NCBI GenBank assembly: GCA_049325055.1
Contig: JBMOPB010000024.1
Coordinates: 1-64,000, forward strand
DNA length: 64,000 nucleotides
Reading direction: 5' to 3'
DNA from: BRHc4a sp049325055
GTDB lineage: Bacteria > Bacillota > Desulfotomaculia > Desulfotomaculales > Desulfocucumaceae
The translations under genes and the position numbers were made by a program. This document shows positions 1 through 8,072 of the stretch, piece after piece. Every line of letters starts with the position of its first letter. Positions within the stretch are counted from its first letter, which is position 1. The notes below the pieces were generated by a model that searched no databases, was not told the origin of the DNA, and saw nothing but the letters and a program-made list of their open reading frames with translations.

Positions 1-11
1 CCCAAAAATAA

Positions 12-695
12 TTAAACGGACCTTCTTACCAGGTGGTTTTTAGACCCCCACCACTTCCACCACGGCCTTTTTTCCCCCTTAAAGCTGACCACGGCCCATT
101 CCTTTTTTACCAGGCCGCCTTCCACAGCGGAAAGGCCGGATTCCATACAGCTTTCTCCACAAAGAGTCGATTCACTGTATTGATCATCCTCCACCGTTTT
201 TTCTCCGGAATCGCTCTCTCCTGCGTGACACCCACCGGAGAAGTCCACCGGCGGGTCATACTTTTCCTCAATATAACCTTCGGCAGGGGAAGCCAAAACC
301 CCGTCCTGCCCCTCAATTTTCCCGGCTTCACACCGGGCGCGGCTTTCTTCCATAAGTATGTGAACGTCTCCGTTATCCCCGGTTATTTCGGTTTCGGTCC
401 AGTCAGTTTCAGGCCCGCTCCCGCAAGCCGGGCCTGCCGGAGGACAACCGCCGGCAGGCCCCTTATTCCGATACACGGATGCCGCCGCTTCCGCCGCAGC
501 CAGGTCTGGGGAGGATCCTGCAGACTGATCCGGTATTATCATGGTGAGCCTGTCCTTTAACACCGACAGCTCTGCCCTCAGCTCCTGCAGTTCGGCAATT
601 GTACGGCTAAGCATCTCCTTTTCATCGTTTTTTCTAAATCCCAACCGAAACATGTTATCCCTCCATTTTTTAACATCTTTAATTATATTTGCCAT
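12..695 (-). CDS. Hypothetical protein with N-terminal coiled coil
   Basis: A 227-residue protein that I do not recognise. The first 55 residues are charged and heptad-like (about residues 22-52, rich in E, L and K), so a short coiled coil is likely. The rest is low-complexity, rich in Gly, Ser, Glu and Pro, and probably disordered; the C-terminus is basic with a Trp cluster (WWKWWGSK). There is no signal peptide or membrane segment. The gene sits just downstream, on the same strand, of a 50-aa basic ORF. The composition of the second half means the reading frame could be fortuitous beyond the coiled coil, but the ATG start and length favour a real, fast-evolving gene. Confidence 0.5.
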   Translation of the reverse strand: MANIIKDVKKWRDNMFRLGFRKNDEKEMLSRTIAELQELRAELSVLKDRLTMIIPDQSAGSSPDLAAAEAAASVYRNKGPAGGCPPAGPACGSGPETDWTETEITGDNGDVHILMEESRARCEAGKIEGQDGVLASPAEGYIEEKYDPPVDFSGGCHAGESDSGEKTVEDDQYSESTLCGESCMESGLSAVEGGLVKKEWAVVSFKGEKRPWWKWWGSKNHLVRRSV

Positions 696-766
696 ATTGT
701 CCTATACTCCTTTATTAAAATAATGGAGTCTCAAAGGTTGGGATATTACCAGGTTTTCCGGTAGTT

Positions 767-919
767 TTAAACGCTGGGCCTGTTTATCCCCGTAATCTTT
801 GCAATCCTCTTGTGATATGCCGCCGGGCCGGCATCCCACACAGGACGGTAACCCCTGGGGCCGCTTCCGGGCACTGAGTATTTTTTTGCCACTCCCTTGA
901 TCACTTTTTTAGCCATCAT
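767..919 (-). CDS. Small basic protein (50 aa), unknown
   Basis: An ATG (two consecutive in-frame ATGs, 914-919) preceded by AGGGGAGG at good spacing opens a 50-codon frame encoding a basic peptide (MMAKKVIKGVAKKYSVPGSG at the start, ending in KITGINRPSV). Lys/Arg make up about a fifth of it, it has no Cys and no membrane segment. The strong ribosome-binding site and non-random composition suggest it is translated; function unknown. Confidence 0.45.
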   Translation of the reverse strand: MMAKKVIKGVAKKYSVPGSGPRGYRPVWDAGPAAYHKRIAKITGINRPSV

Positions 920-1042
920 CTTGCCTCCCCTGAAATTATCTTCAATATATTTTGCCTGGGCAAAAAAATATTTATTTAGAATTTGCCCTGCTATCTGAGC
1001 AGGATTTTAAAACCCACCGTAGAAACATTCAACTTAGGGCAG

Positions 1043-1070
1043 TTGTGAAAGGTTTTTAGATAAATAAACT
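1043..1070 (+). promoter_or_regulatory. Candidate sigma-A promoter for the ferredoxin gene
   Basis: TTGTGA (1043-1048), 16 bp, TAAACT (1065-1070), 30 bp before the ferredoxin ATG. Moderate match only. Confidence 0.3.
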
Positions 1071-1099
1071 TTGATTTATAAGAAAAGGGGGAGGTTAAC

Positions 1100-1312
1100 A
1101 TGACCGCTGAACCGAAAAAATTCAAATTTAGTTTTCAGATCAATCCAGAGGTATGCATGGCATGCGCGGCCTGTGAGCTGGAGTGCCGGGACAACGCCAT
1201 TTTTGTGGACGATACCGTAAACTACGCCATCAACCAGGACAACTGCAAACGCTGCGGACGCTGCCAGAGGGCCTGCCCCAGCAGCGCGGTATTGAAAATA
1301 ATGAATTCCTAA
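1100..1312 (+). CDS. 2[4Fe-4S] ferredoxin-type protein
   Basis: A 70-aa iron-sulfur protein with two complete CX2CX2CX3C motifs (CMACAACELEC near residues 15-25 and CKRCGRCQRAC near 51-61, the second followed by Pro), the pattern of bacterial bicluster ferredoxins that carry single electrons between oxidoreductases. The N-terminus has an extra Lys-rich stretch (about 12 residues) compared with a minimal clostridial ferredoxin. AAAGGGGGAGG sits 8 nt before the ATG. It is monocistronic, with a terminator 12 bp downstream. The redox partner is not evident; AOR enzymes elsewhere in the window use ferredoxin, but no link is shown. Confidence 0.85.
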   Translation: MTAEPKKFKFSFQINPEVCMACAACELECRDNAIFVDDTVNYAINQDNCKRCGRCQRACPSSAVLKIMNS

Positions 1313-1323
1313 GTAGGAAAAAA

Positions 1324-1351
1324 CCCCTACTTTAAAGTAGGGGAATTTTTT
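1324..1351 (+). terminator. Intrinsic terminator after the ferredoxin gene
   Basis: Perfect stem CCCCTAC/GTAGGGG (1324-1330 with 1337-1343) around TTTAAA, followed by AATTTTTT. Confidence 0.85.
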
Positions 1352-1397
1352 ACCTTTTAGCGGCCCGAAACGTTTCAACAATGAAAGGATGAAAGCC

Positions 1398-1598
1398 ATG
1401 TCAAGGGATTGCGGCAGTTGCGGGGGCTGCGACAGCGACTGCAAAGCGCCTGAGTACATAAATCCCGCGGGCTATTCCGCTGTGCAGTGTCCCACCTGTG
1501 AAACCGAAATAATTCTTGACAGATCGGCCAACCTTAAAAAGATATCCTGTGAGGAATGCGGCACTGTTATTGAGATAGTCCCTGTACTGCTTAATTAA
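1398..1598 (+). CDS. Small Cys-rich zinc-ribbon protein
   Basis: A 66-aa protein. The N-terminus has CGSCGGCDSDC; the remainder (from about residue 31) has CPTC and CEEC pairs about 21 residues apart in a layout like the LysW/zinc-ribbon fold (CPxC...CxxCG), but the C-terminal EDWGE of LysW carrier proteins is absent. An upstream in-frame ATG at 1389 exists; I prefer 1398 because GAAAGGA is correctly spaced for it. It is followed by a convergent terminator. Metal binding is inferred from the Cys pairs; function unknown. Confidence 0.65.
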   Translation: MSRDCGSCGGCDSDCKAPEYINPAGYSAVQCPTCETEIILDRSANLKKISCEECGTVIEIVPVLLN

Positions 1599-1603
1599 GT
1601 ATA

Positions 1604-1635
1604 AAATTAAGGCAACCCGGCGGTTGCCTTAATTT
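1604..1635. terminator. Bidirectional intrinsic terminator
   Basis: Perfect 14-bp stem (1604-1617 with 1622-1635, core AAGGCAACC/GGTTGCCTT) with a CGGC loop and A/T runs on both sides, between the zinc-ribbon gene and the convergent nucleoside kinase gene. Confidence 0.85.
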
Positions 1636-1636
1636 A

Positions 1637-3322
1637 TTAATAAAAGCAGCTTTGCCCGATAAACTCCCTAAGTATTGAGTTTGAAGGAACTTCATCACAG
1701 GTCAGGGACATGAAAAAGCTGAGTATTTTTAAAAGCCTCCTGGCCTCGGAATACTGGGGGTAATCCCTGGTAACCCCCTGCAGCATTGGCACGACGAACC
1801 CCTTCAGTCCCGCCAGCTCGTAGACAAGAGCCGAATTGAACATGGCGTCGGCCTCTTCCTGGAAGGGGAATATATTCCTTTCCTCCCCTCTCCTCACCAT
1901 GGGCCACCTCTCCAGGGTCTGTACCGCGCTGTATCCCCTGTAGTTATTATCCCTCACCATCCTCCTTATAAGCCTGAGGTCCGTGGTATGAATGCGGTTC
2001 TGGTTGTCTAGGGAAAGGTGCGTTATGGCGCTTACATAGATTTTAAACTTTCTTCCCTTGGGGATTGAGGCCGTCAGCCTGTCATTGAGGCCGTGGATGC
2101 CTTCAATTACTATAAGGTCGCGGGAATTTAATCTCAGTTTTTCACCTTTGTATTCCCTCTTGCCGGTCTTGAAATTGTAGCGGGGAAGTTCTATTTCCTC
2201 GCCCTGGATGAGCTTGATCAGGTGTTCGTTGAAAAGGGACCTGTCGATTGCGTCCAGGCTTTCAAAATCGTACTCCCCTTTCTCATCCCTGGGGGTATGC
2301 TCCCTGTCAACAAAATAGTCATCCATGGAAATGGCGTGAGGGATTACTCCGTTTACCCTCAACTGGATGGAAAGCCTTTTGGAAAAGGTAGTCTTTCCGG
2401 ATGAAGAGGGCCCTGCAATCAGGACAATTCTTACCCTGTCAATGTTTGAGACAATCATGTCGGCGATCCGGGATATCTTTTTCTCCTGGAAAGCCTCGGC
2501 CACCCTGATCAGGTCCCCGGGATCCCCCTGCTCCAGCATCCTGTTCAGCGACACAACATCCCGGACCCGTAAAATCTTCCCCCACTTGTCCGCTTCAAAG
2601 AAAATGTTGGCCAGCTTTCCCTGCTCGATGTAAACCGGCAGGCTGAGCGGGTCCTCCTTGCGGGGCAGCTCCAGTATAAATCCGGGAAGGTAGAAATTAA
2701 GCCTGAAGTGTTTTAGCAGGTTAAGGTCGGGAACCACCGGCCCAAGGGTGTAATCATAGTATTCGCCGCATTTTATAACTTCGACGGTGGGGGAATCCCA
2801 GTACGCCAGAAGTTCAACCTTGTCTTTCATTCCCTTTTGGTTGAACAGTTCCACCGCGTCCTTCAGCGAAAGGGTCGTTCTCTCAATACCGCCTCCGCCG
2901 TTTATAATGGAGCGCATTCTTTTTTCAATTTTTTCTATATCCCCGGACTTTAAAGCCCTGCCTATTTTTATCTCCCCGTAAATGGCATTGGCCAGAGAAT
3001 GGCGAATGGTTAATACGCATTCCGGAAAAACCTCCCGGGCCGCCCTGTTTAGTACAGTAACCAGCCCGTTCTGGTATATCCTCATCCCGTCGTCGCTTTC
3101 CAGGTCCACGAACTTGAGGGTGCAGTCCGCAGTTATTTCAGTCTTCAGGTCCTCCAGGGAATTGTTTATTCTAACGGCCACCACCGGCGAACGCCTGGCC
3201 TCGGTATCAAACCTCATAGCCTCCTCCGCCCTGGCGCCCCCGTCAATTTCAAAAACTCCGGAACCCGGAATATTGACCTGAACTTTGTTTTCGGGGGGTT
3301 GCGACCTGTATTCAACAGCCAT
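1637..3322 (-). CDS. Nucleoside (uridine-type) kinase with N-terminal TGS-like region
   Basis: A 561-aa protein of the long Firmicute/Thermotoga nucleoside kinase family. The N-terminal about 250 residues resemble the TGS and editing-like regions of threonyl-tRNA synthetase (motif HSLANAIYGEIKIG, about residues 110-123). The C-terminal half is a phosphoribulokinase/uridine kinase domain with Walker A GPSSSGKTTFSK (about 303-314), MDDYF (about 333) and the DLIVIEGIHGLND strand. It should phosphorylate a nucleoside such as uridine or cytidine in pyrimidine salvage; substrate specificity is not readable from sequence. It is monocistronic, with its 3' end abutting the shared terminator. Confidence 0.8.
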   Translation of the reverse strand: MAVEYRSQPPENKVQVNIPGSGVFEIDGGARAEEAMRFDTEARRSPVVAVRINNSLEDLKTEITADCTLKFVDLESDDGMRIYQNGLVTVLNRAAREVFPECVLTIRHSLANAIYGEIKIGRALKSGDIEKIEKRMRSIINGGGGIERTTLSLKDAVELFNQKGMKDKVELLAYWDSPTVEVIKCGEYYDYTLGPVVPDLNLLKHFRLNFYLPGFILELPRKEDPLSLPVYIEQGKLANIFFEADKWGKILRVRDVVSLNRMLEQGDPGDLIRVAEAFQEKKISRIADMIVSNIDRVRIVLIAGPSSSGKTTFSKRLSIQLRVNGVIPHAISMDDYFVDREHTPRDEKGEYDFESLDAIDRSLFNEHLIKLIQGEEIELPRYNFKTGKREYKGEKLRLNSRDLIVIEGIHGLNDRLTASIPKGRKFKIYVSAITHLSLDNQNRIHTTDLRLIRRMVRDNNYRGYSAVQTLERWPMVRRGEERNIFPFQEEADAMFNSALVYELAGLKGFVVPMLQGVTRDYPQYSEARRLLKILSFFMSLTCDEVPSNSILREFIGQSCFY

Positions 3323-3432
3323 TATGTCTCCCTCCGTTAGTTCAAATTGCTTTACCAGTGAGTGGTCATTTAATTATACAATCATTTACAAAATTCTACA
3401 ATAAAAACCAGCGGAGCCGCCCGGCGTGAACA

Positions 3433-4059
3433 TTACTGATCTTCCCCGCCGGCTCCGGCTAAAAAAGAAAACTCACCGGTGCCCGTGCGCCTTATCAAAG
3501 CCCCTATCCTCTCCTTTGGCCCGGCCAGTCTTATATATGCCCCCAGTATACTTTCCGCCAGTTCCAAAGCCTGTCCGTCGTCAAGGCCGGAAGCTATTCT
3601 GTCGGCCAGCCTGGGGTTTCTCCCGGCGCTGCCCCCCGCCATAACCGTCCACCCCCTGGCCGTGGCGAACAGTCCCAGGTCCCTGACGGGGCCACCGGCG
3701 CAATTGTTTGGGCAGGCCGACACCCCTATCCTGAACTTGCCCGGAAGGTGGTGATCCTTTATTTTTTCCCACAGCAAGGCGGCCATTTTGCCGGCATCCC
3801 CCATGCCGTTACGGCATTTGAGGCCCCTGCATGCCTTTACCACCCTGGCCGAACACTCCACGGGTACAATCCACCGCTGAATTTCTTTTTCAAAGGCCGG
3901 GGCCGCATCCTTCTCCAGCCCCACAAATTCCAGATACCCGTCAGCCGGCCTAACCCCGGCGACACCGTATTCTTTCATGATACCGGCCAGTCCTGTCAAA
4001 GCATTAAAGTCCAGCATGTTTTCCTTAGGGCGGAACAGTTTTTTCTCCAATTCTCTCAT
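3433..4059 (-). CDS. Short siroheme/[4Fe-4S] nitrite-sulfite reductase-like protein
   Basis: A 208-aa protein covering a single half of the nitrite/sulfite reductase fold. An N-terminal ferredoxin-like half-domain (about 15-65) is followed by the siroheme-[4Fe-4S] module with Cys residues in CRGLKC (about 75-80) and CPNNC (about 118-122). The first pair is CX4C rather than the usual CX5C of sulfite and nitrite reductases. At this length it resembles small anaerobic assimilatory-type reductases rather than the full enzyme. It follows the RCK gene by 9 bp on the same strand, so the two are probably co-transcribed, an odd functional pairing. Substrate uncertain. Confidence 0.7.
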   Translation of the reverse strand: MRELEKKLFRPKENMLDFNALTGLAGIMKEYGVAGVRPADGYLEFVGLEKDAAPAFEKEIQRWIVPVECSARVVKACRGLKCRNGMGDAGKMAALLWEKIKDHHLPGKFRIGVSACPNNCAGGPVRDLGLFATARGWTVMAGGSAGRNPRLADRIASGLDDGQALELAESILGAYIRLAGPKERIGALIRRTGTGEFSFLAGAGGEDQ

Positions 4060-4068
4060 AGCTTTTTA

Positions 4069-4725
4069 TTACCGTTTCTCAAATTTTTTCAGCTTTTCGT
4101 TTTTACCTATGACTATAAGTATATCTCCGTCAAAGACACTCTCTTTCGCTCCGGGTGAAATTATAAACTCCTGGCCCCTCCTGATGGCCAGAACCGTTAC
4201 ACCGTATTTATTCCTTAAGTCTGACTCCTCCAGGGTTTTTTTCGTCAAATCCGCCGGAGCAATCAGCTCCACCAGGCTGTAATCCGGGGAAAGGTTTATC
4301 TGGTCAATTACATTTTCGGACACCAGCATCCTGGCCACCCTCTCCCCCATATCCCGTTCCGGAAACACAACAACATCGGCGCCTATTTTCCTTAAAACCT
4401 TGCCGTGGAGTTCGGTGGCGGCCTTCACCACAACCTTTTTCACTCCCATTTCCTTCAGCATAAGGGTGATCAGTATACTTGACTGTATTTCGTGGCCGAT
4501 GGCCACCACAACCACATCGAAGTTTCTTATACCCAGGGATTTGAGGGAGTTTTCTTCGATGGCGTCCACCTGAACGGCGTGGGTTACAATATCGGCGAGG
4601 TCGTTGACCCTTCCCTCATCCTTGTCCATAACCAGAACCTCGTACCCCATCATGTTAAGCGTTCCGGCCACGCTGGTGCCAAACCGGCCCAGGCCAATCA
4701 CGGCAAACTGTTTCACGCCCCTCAT
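4069..4725 (-). CDS. KtrA/TrkA-type RCK potassium-channel gating protein
   Basis: A 218-aa protein with an N-terminal RCK_N Rossmann domain (GLGRFG about residues 11-16, acidic residue closing the second strand in VMDKDEGR, conserved VDA...) and a C-terminal RCK_C domain (about 140-215). This is the size and layout of KtrA/KtrC, the cytosolic nucleotide-binding ring that gates the KtrB membrane channel. No ktrB-like membrane gene is adjacent, so the partner must be elsewhere. It is upstream of, and nearly contiguous with, the siroheme-type protein. Confidence 0.85.
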   Translation of the reverse strand: MRGVKQFAVIGLGRFGTSVAGTLNMMGYEVLVMDKDEGRVNDLADIVTHAVQVDAIEENSLKSLGIRNFDVVVVAIGHEIQSSILITLMLKEMGVKKVVVKAATELHGKVLRKIGADVVVFPERDMGERVARMLVSENVIDQINLSPDYSLVELIAPADLTKKTLEESDLRNKYGVTVLAIRRGQEFIISPGAKESVFDGDILIVIGKNEKLKKFEKR

Positions 4726-5034
4726 CCGCCTTTCGCTTGGTTATCTTTCATCTTAAACTTTATATTGTTGTACGCCACTATAGAAAAATCCTCTCTATCA
4801 AAACAAAAAACACACGGTCAATATCTGGTAAATTCAAAAATAAAGGGCAATTCCGGATTTCTTGCAAGTCTGCCGGATTTACCCTTTATTTATGAAAGAG
4901 CCATTGTCGGCCATGTTCAAAAAAACATTATAAACTACCGGTCAATATCGATATACGTCATTTAAGGTTAAAATTATTGAGCATAATTTTTCTGAATAAT
5001 ATAATAAATCGAGGTGTATAAAGGGGGGAGCATA
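4726..5034. other. Divergent intergenic region
   Basis: 309 bp, AT-rich, between the divergent RCK gene and the 50-aa ORF. The only supportable element is the plus-strand promoter at 4977-5005. Confidence 0.5.
4977..5005 (+). promoter_or_regulatory. Sigma-A promoter
   Basis: TTGAGC (4977-4982), 17 bp, TATAAT (5000-5005); 30 bp upstream of the ATG at 5035. It should drive the 50-aa ORF and the AMP-ligase C-domain gene. Confidence 0.65.
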
Positions 5035-5187
5035 ATGAATCCGGCAGAGCAGGCCGTTGAGGCCATCACATCCATCCTCAATAAATATGCCGAACAGATG
5101 GATCTGCTGGACATTATAGATATAGTTGATAATCTCAGGATTCTTGTTGAAATAATTAACGGTGAAAATATAGATGTAAATCCCTGA
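5035..5187 (+). CDS. Small acidic protein (50 aa), unknown
   Basis: ATG at 5035 preceded by AAGGGGGGAG. It encodes a 50-residue acidic, probably helical peptide starting MNPAEQAVEAITSILNKYAE and ending in GENIDVNP; no Cys, no transmembrane segment, no phosphopantetheine Ser motif. It has a strong promoter and lies 24 bp before the stand-alone AMP-ligase C-terminal domain, so it may be its partner. Function unknown. Confidence 0.55.
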   Translation: MNPAEQAVEAITSILNKYAEQMDLLDIIDIVDNLRILVEIINGENIDVNP

Positions 5188-5211
5188 TAAGCAGGGAAGG
5201 GGGTTGTTAGC

Positions 5212-5514
5212 ATGTTAAAAGGCAATGATGAAATTCATTTTCAGGTAAGGGAACTGGAGAAACTTATATCCGCAATCCAGGGTGTAAATGACGTGGTGGT
5301 GATTTCAACAGCTCACCCTTCCGGTGACCAGGTGCTCAGGGCCTTTGTGGAAACAGAGGACGACAGGGAATTGACTGCCCAGTTGATAATCAACCACTGT
5401 CTCAAAAAATCAACCTGCCACCGCGCCCCTGTATCCGTAACATTCGGTAAAATCCCCAGGACCCCTTCAGGCAAGGTGGCGAGGCAGCTTTTACTGGAAC
5501 AATGCGCAGTCTGA
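5212..5514 (+). CDS. Stand-alone AMP-binding enzyme C-terminal domain
   Basis: A 100-aa protein matching only the mobile C-terminal subdomain of ANL-family acyl/aryl-CoA synthetases. It begins just after the hinge, continues through a VRELEKLI helix and VVVIS strand, and ends in PRTPSGKVAR, which carries the catalytic Lys of the A10 motif. The about 400-residue ATP/substrate-binding N-domain is missing; upstream sequence shows a promoter and a different small gene, not a decayed N-domain. It has its own GAAGGGGG ribosome-binding site and ends in a terminator. It may complement a separate N-domain, be a regulator, or be a relic; the intact Lys motif argues against simple decay. Confidence 0.75.
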   Translation: MLKGNDEIHFQVRELEKLISAIQGVNDVVVISTAHPSGDQVLRAFVETEDDRELTAQLIINHCLKKSTCHRAPVSVTFGKIPRTPSGKVARQLLLEQCAV

Positions 5515-5528
5515 ACAAGATGGGCTTT

Positions 5529-5568
5529 AAAACAGAAACCGGCCACCCTACAGGCCGGTTTCTGTTTT
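5529..5568. terminator. Bidirectional terminator overlapping the pheA stop
   Basis: Perfect 16-bp stem (5529-5544 with 5553-5568, core GAAACCGGCC/GGCCGGTTTC) with A/T runs at both sides. The last codons and stop of pheA (5548) lie inside it. Confidence 0.85.
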
Positions 5569-6744
5569 AATTTTGTTTTTGATATTAATGTACAGCCTCT
5601 TCCGGATTTTCTTCTTCTGCATTTTAACGTAGCTGGAAATCATTATTCTATAAATCTTTTCTATCATTTCCGGGTCCGCGCCCTTTGCGGCTGCCACCGA
5701 GCGGACTCGGCGGATCACTTCTTCCTCCCTGCCTGCATCCCTGACTCTTTCCGGATCCTTTTTCAAAGCTCCTATTTTATCCACCAGCCTTGTGCGGATG
5801 CCTATCAAATCCACTATCTGACTGTCAACCAGGTCGATTTCGGCACGTGCCTCCTGCAGCGTCACCGGATCAGGAGAGGAATCCTCCCCGGCCCGCGGCA
5901 CCGACAGGTCTAACGGGTAAGATCCCAGCACTCTCAGGTAATCTGCCTTGCCGGAAATGGCCATAAGAGCTTCATACACCATGGGGTCCTCCCGGTGTCC
6001 CTCCATGTCTATAAAAAACATGTACTGGCCCAGCCTTTTTTTAACAGGCCTTGATTCTATCCTGGTCAGATTTATTTCCCTGAGGGCGAATTCCCTTAAG
6101 ATTCCATAAAGAGAACCGGGGCGGTCTTTTGCAATCACTATGATGGACGTACGGCAGCGGGGCCCCGGGCAGGCATCGTCAACGGAAAGAACAATAAACC
6201 GGGTGGCGTTGTCACTGCTGTCCTGTATGTCCGCCGCCACAATCTCCAGGCCGTAATCCCGGGCGGCCAGGTCGTTTCCTATGGCCGCCCAGGGTTCTGC
6301 GGAACCTGCCACAATACTGGCCGCCTGGGCCGTGCTGCTGGTATCCGCTGTTTCTATCCCGGGCAGGTGGGAAGCCAGGTATTCCCTGCACTGGGCAAGG
6401 GCCTGAGGGTGGGACATAACCTTTTTAATGCTAGCCCTGTCAATACCCGGCCTGACAAGAAGGCTGTGGCGGATATTCAGTATTACCTCACCGCAAAACT
6501 TTATCCCCGGGGTCTGGGCAACCAGGTCCAGAATCTGGTTTACAGCCCCCTCTATCGAGTTTTCCAGTGGAACCACACCCTCGTCAAGCTGGCCCTTTTC
6601 CACCGAGGTTACTATTTGCGGAAGGCTTTGGCAGCACACCAGTTCCACCGGCCTGCCACCTGCGTATTTCCTCGCCGCAGCCTCTGTAAAAGTTCCCGGG
6701 GGGCCAAGGTAGCCTACTTTTTTCATGCCTTTCCCCCGTTTCAT
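5548..6744 (-). CDS. pheA: Prephenate dehydratase-ACT-chorismate mutase fusion
   Basis: A 398-aa bifunctional enzyme that converts chorismate to prephenate and prephenate to phenylpyruvate for phenylalanine synthesis. Order: prephenate dehydratase (about 6-185; YLGPPGTFTEAA at the start, catalytic NATRF about 184), ACT domain (about 200-275, with the Phe-binding ESRP motif), then an AroQ-type chorismate mutase (about 298-385). This is the reverse of the enterobacterial P-protein, where the mutase is N-terminal. It overlaps aroF by 4 bp (ATGA), so translation is coupled. Expression should follow the T-box upstream of aroF, with allosteric Phe feedback through the ACT domain. Confidence 0.93.
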   Translation of the reverse strand: MKRGKGMKKVGYLGPPGTFTEAAARKYAGGRPVELVCCQSLPQIVTSVEKGQLDEGVVPLENSIEGAVNQILDLVAQTPGIKFCGEVILNIRHSLLVRPGIDRASIKKVMSHPQALAQCREYLASHLPGIETADTSSTAQAASIVAGSAEPWAAIGNDLAARDYGLEIVAADIQDSSDNATRFIVLSVDDACPGPRCRTSIIVIAKDRPGSLYGILREFALREINLTRIESRPVKKRLGQYMFFIDMEGHREDPMVYEALMAISGKADYLRVLGSYPLDLSVPRAGEDSSPDPVTLQEARAEIDLVDSQIVDLIGIRTRLVDKIGALKKDPERVRDAGREEEVIRRVRSVAAAKGADPEMIEKIYRIMISSYVKMQKKKIRKRLYINIKNKIKTETGL

Positions 6745-7754
6745 GCTGCCCTGCCAACGGCCGCCGCCACTGTTTTCAAATCCCCTGCCACTTTACTGAA
6801 TTCTTCGGGATTAAGGGACTGCTGTCCGTCACAAAGAGCTTTTTGAGGTTCAGGGTGAACCTCCACCAGCAGCCCGTCAGCCCCCGCTGCCACCGCCGCA
6901 AGGCTCATGGGCCCCACCAGTTTCCTGGATCCGGTGGCATGGCTGGGGTCCACCACCACCGGGAGGTGGGAGAGGCTCTTGGCCAGGGGCACGGAGCTAA
7001 GATCCAGTGTGTTTCTGGTATAGGTCTCGAAAGTTCTAATGCCACGCTCACAGAGCACAATGTCGGCGTTTCCTTCTGTAGCTATATATTCCGCGGCCAT
7101 GAGCCACTCTTCCACCGTGGCCGACAGCCCCCTTTTAAGCAGCACCGGTCGCCCCGCCCTTCCCACAGCCTGAAGCAGGCGGAAATTCTGCATGTTTCTT
7201 GCGCCTATCTGCACCATGTCAACATACTTCAGCGCCACGTCCAGGCTCTGCAGGTCGATTACCTCGGTCACCGTGGCAAGCCCGTATTCCCTGGCCGCTT
7301 CGGAAAGCATTTTGAGGCCCTCCTCCTCCAGACCCTGGAAGCTGTAGGGTGAAGTCCTGGGCTTGAAAGCCCCGCCCCTTAAAATCCTGGCCCCTGCGGA
7401 ACTGACCGCCCTTGCCGCCGCGTACATCTGATCGGGAGTCTCGATGGCGCAGGGGCCGGCCATTATCACTATCTCCGGGCCTCCTATCCCGACCTGGCCC
7501 ACCCTGACCACGGAATTTTCACCCTGTGCCTCCCTGCTTACCAGTTTATAAGGCTTCATTATGGGCACCACACTGACCACCCCCGGCATTATTTCTAGTC
7601 CCATGGAATTTATGGCGCCGCGGTCTCCCACCGCGCCTATCACTATTCTCTTTACCCCTCTTATAAGATGTGCCTGGAGTCCGCAGCTCTCCAGTTTTTC
7701 CACCACTGCATTGACATTCTCTTCCGGAGTGTTAATTTCCATTACGATGATCAT
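6741..7754 (-). CDS. aroF: 3-deoxy-7-phosphoheptulonate (DAHP) synthase
   Basis: A 337-aa first enzyme of the shikimate pathway, joining phosphoenolpyruvate and erythrose 4-phosphate. It has an N-terminal ferredoxin-like regulatory domain (about 1-70, as in Thermotoga-type AroF) and a KDO8P/DAHP synthase barrel with MAGPCAIE (about 105), GGAFKPRTSPYSFQG (about 138) and DPSHATG (about 282). It is the first gene of a two-gene operon with pheA behind a T-box leader. The ATG at 7754 has a modest GAGGG Shine-Dalgarno. The N-terminal domain suggests feedback by an aromatic amino acid; which one cannot be told. Confidence 0.95.
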   Translation of the reverse strand: MIIVMEINTPEENVNAVVEKLESCGLQAHLIRGVKRIVIGAVGDRGAINSMGLEIMPGVVSVVPIMKPYKLVSREAQGENSVVRVGQVGIGGPEIVIMAGPCAIETPDQMYAAARAVSSAGARILRGGAFKPRTSPYSFQGLEEEGLKMLSEAAREYGLATVTEVIDLQSLDVALKYVDMVQIGARNMQNFRLLQAVGRAGRPVLLKRGLSATVEEWLMAAEYIATEGNADIVLCERGIRTFETYTRNTLDLSSVPLAKSLSHLPVVVDPSHATGSRKLVGPMSLAAVAAGADGLLVEVHPEPQKALCDGQQSLNPEEFSKVAGDLKTVAAAVGRAA

Positions 7755-7913
7755 ATATTTCCCGGCCCTCTTACGTTCAATCAGCCGTTATGACCGGGGC
7801 ACCTTCCCTTCGTTTTTTATTTGTTTTTTTGTTCAAAGGATGGGTATTTAACACCATGTCGCCCTTTCATAAAAAAGCCATCGTCGTCGTTCATCGTATC
7901 CCACCCCCGCTTA

Positions 7914-7962
7914 AAAAAATTAAAAGCCTGCTGCCACGTCCACAGGGACGAAAGCAGCAGGC
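7914..7962 (-). terminator. T-box terminator 2
   Basis: Stem GCCTGCTGC/GCAGCAGGC (7962-7954 with 7934-7926) followed by TTTTAATTTTTTT; mutually exclusive with the second T-box antiterminator. Confidence 0.85.
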
Positions 7963-8035
7963 TTCCGCGTTACCACCCTTATTGGCCCTTGCCGGGCCCT
8001 CCTTTATAGGTACAGGAAATATAATCCCTTTTACG

Positions 8036-8072
8036 AAAAAAGCCTTCCATCCCTTTGTCAGGGACGGAAGGC
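8036..8072 (-). terminator. T-box terminator 1
   Basis: Stem GCCTTCC(G)TCCC/GGGA(T)GGAAGGC (8071-8042) followed by TTTTTT; mutually exclusive with the first T-box antiterminator. Confidence 0.85.

Noticed and set aside
7817..7894. 25-codon ORF with GGGGGTGGG upstream between T-box terminator 2 and aroF
   Set aside because: No compositional or codon signal for a leader peptide, and regulation is already explained by the T-box.
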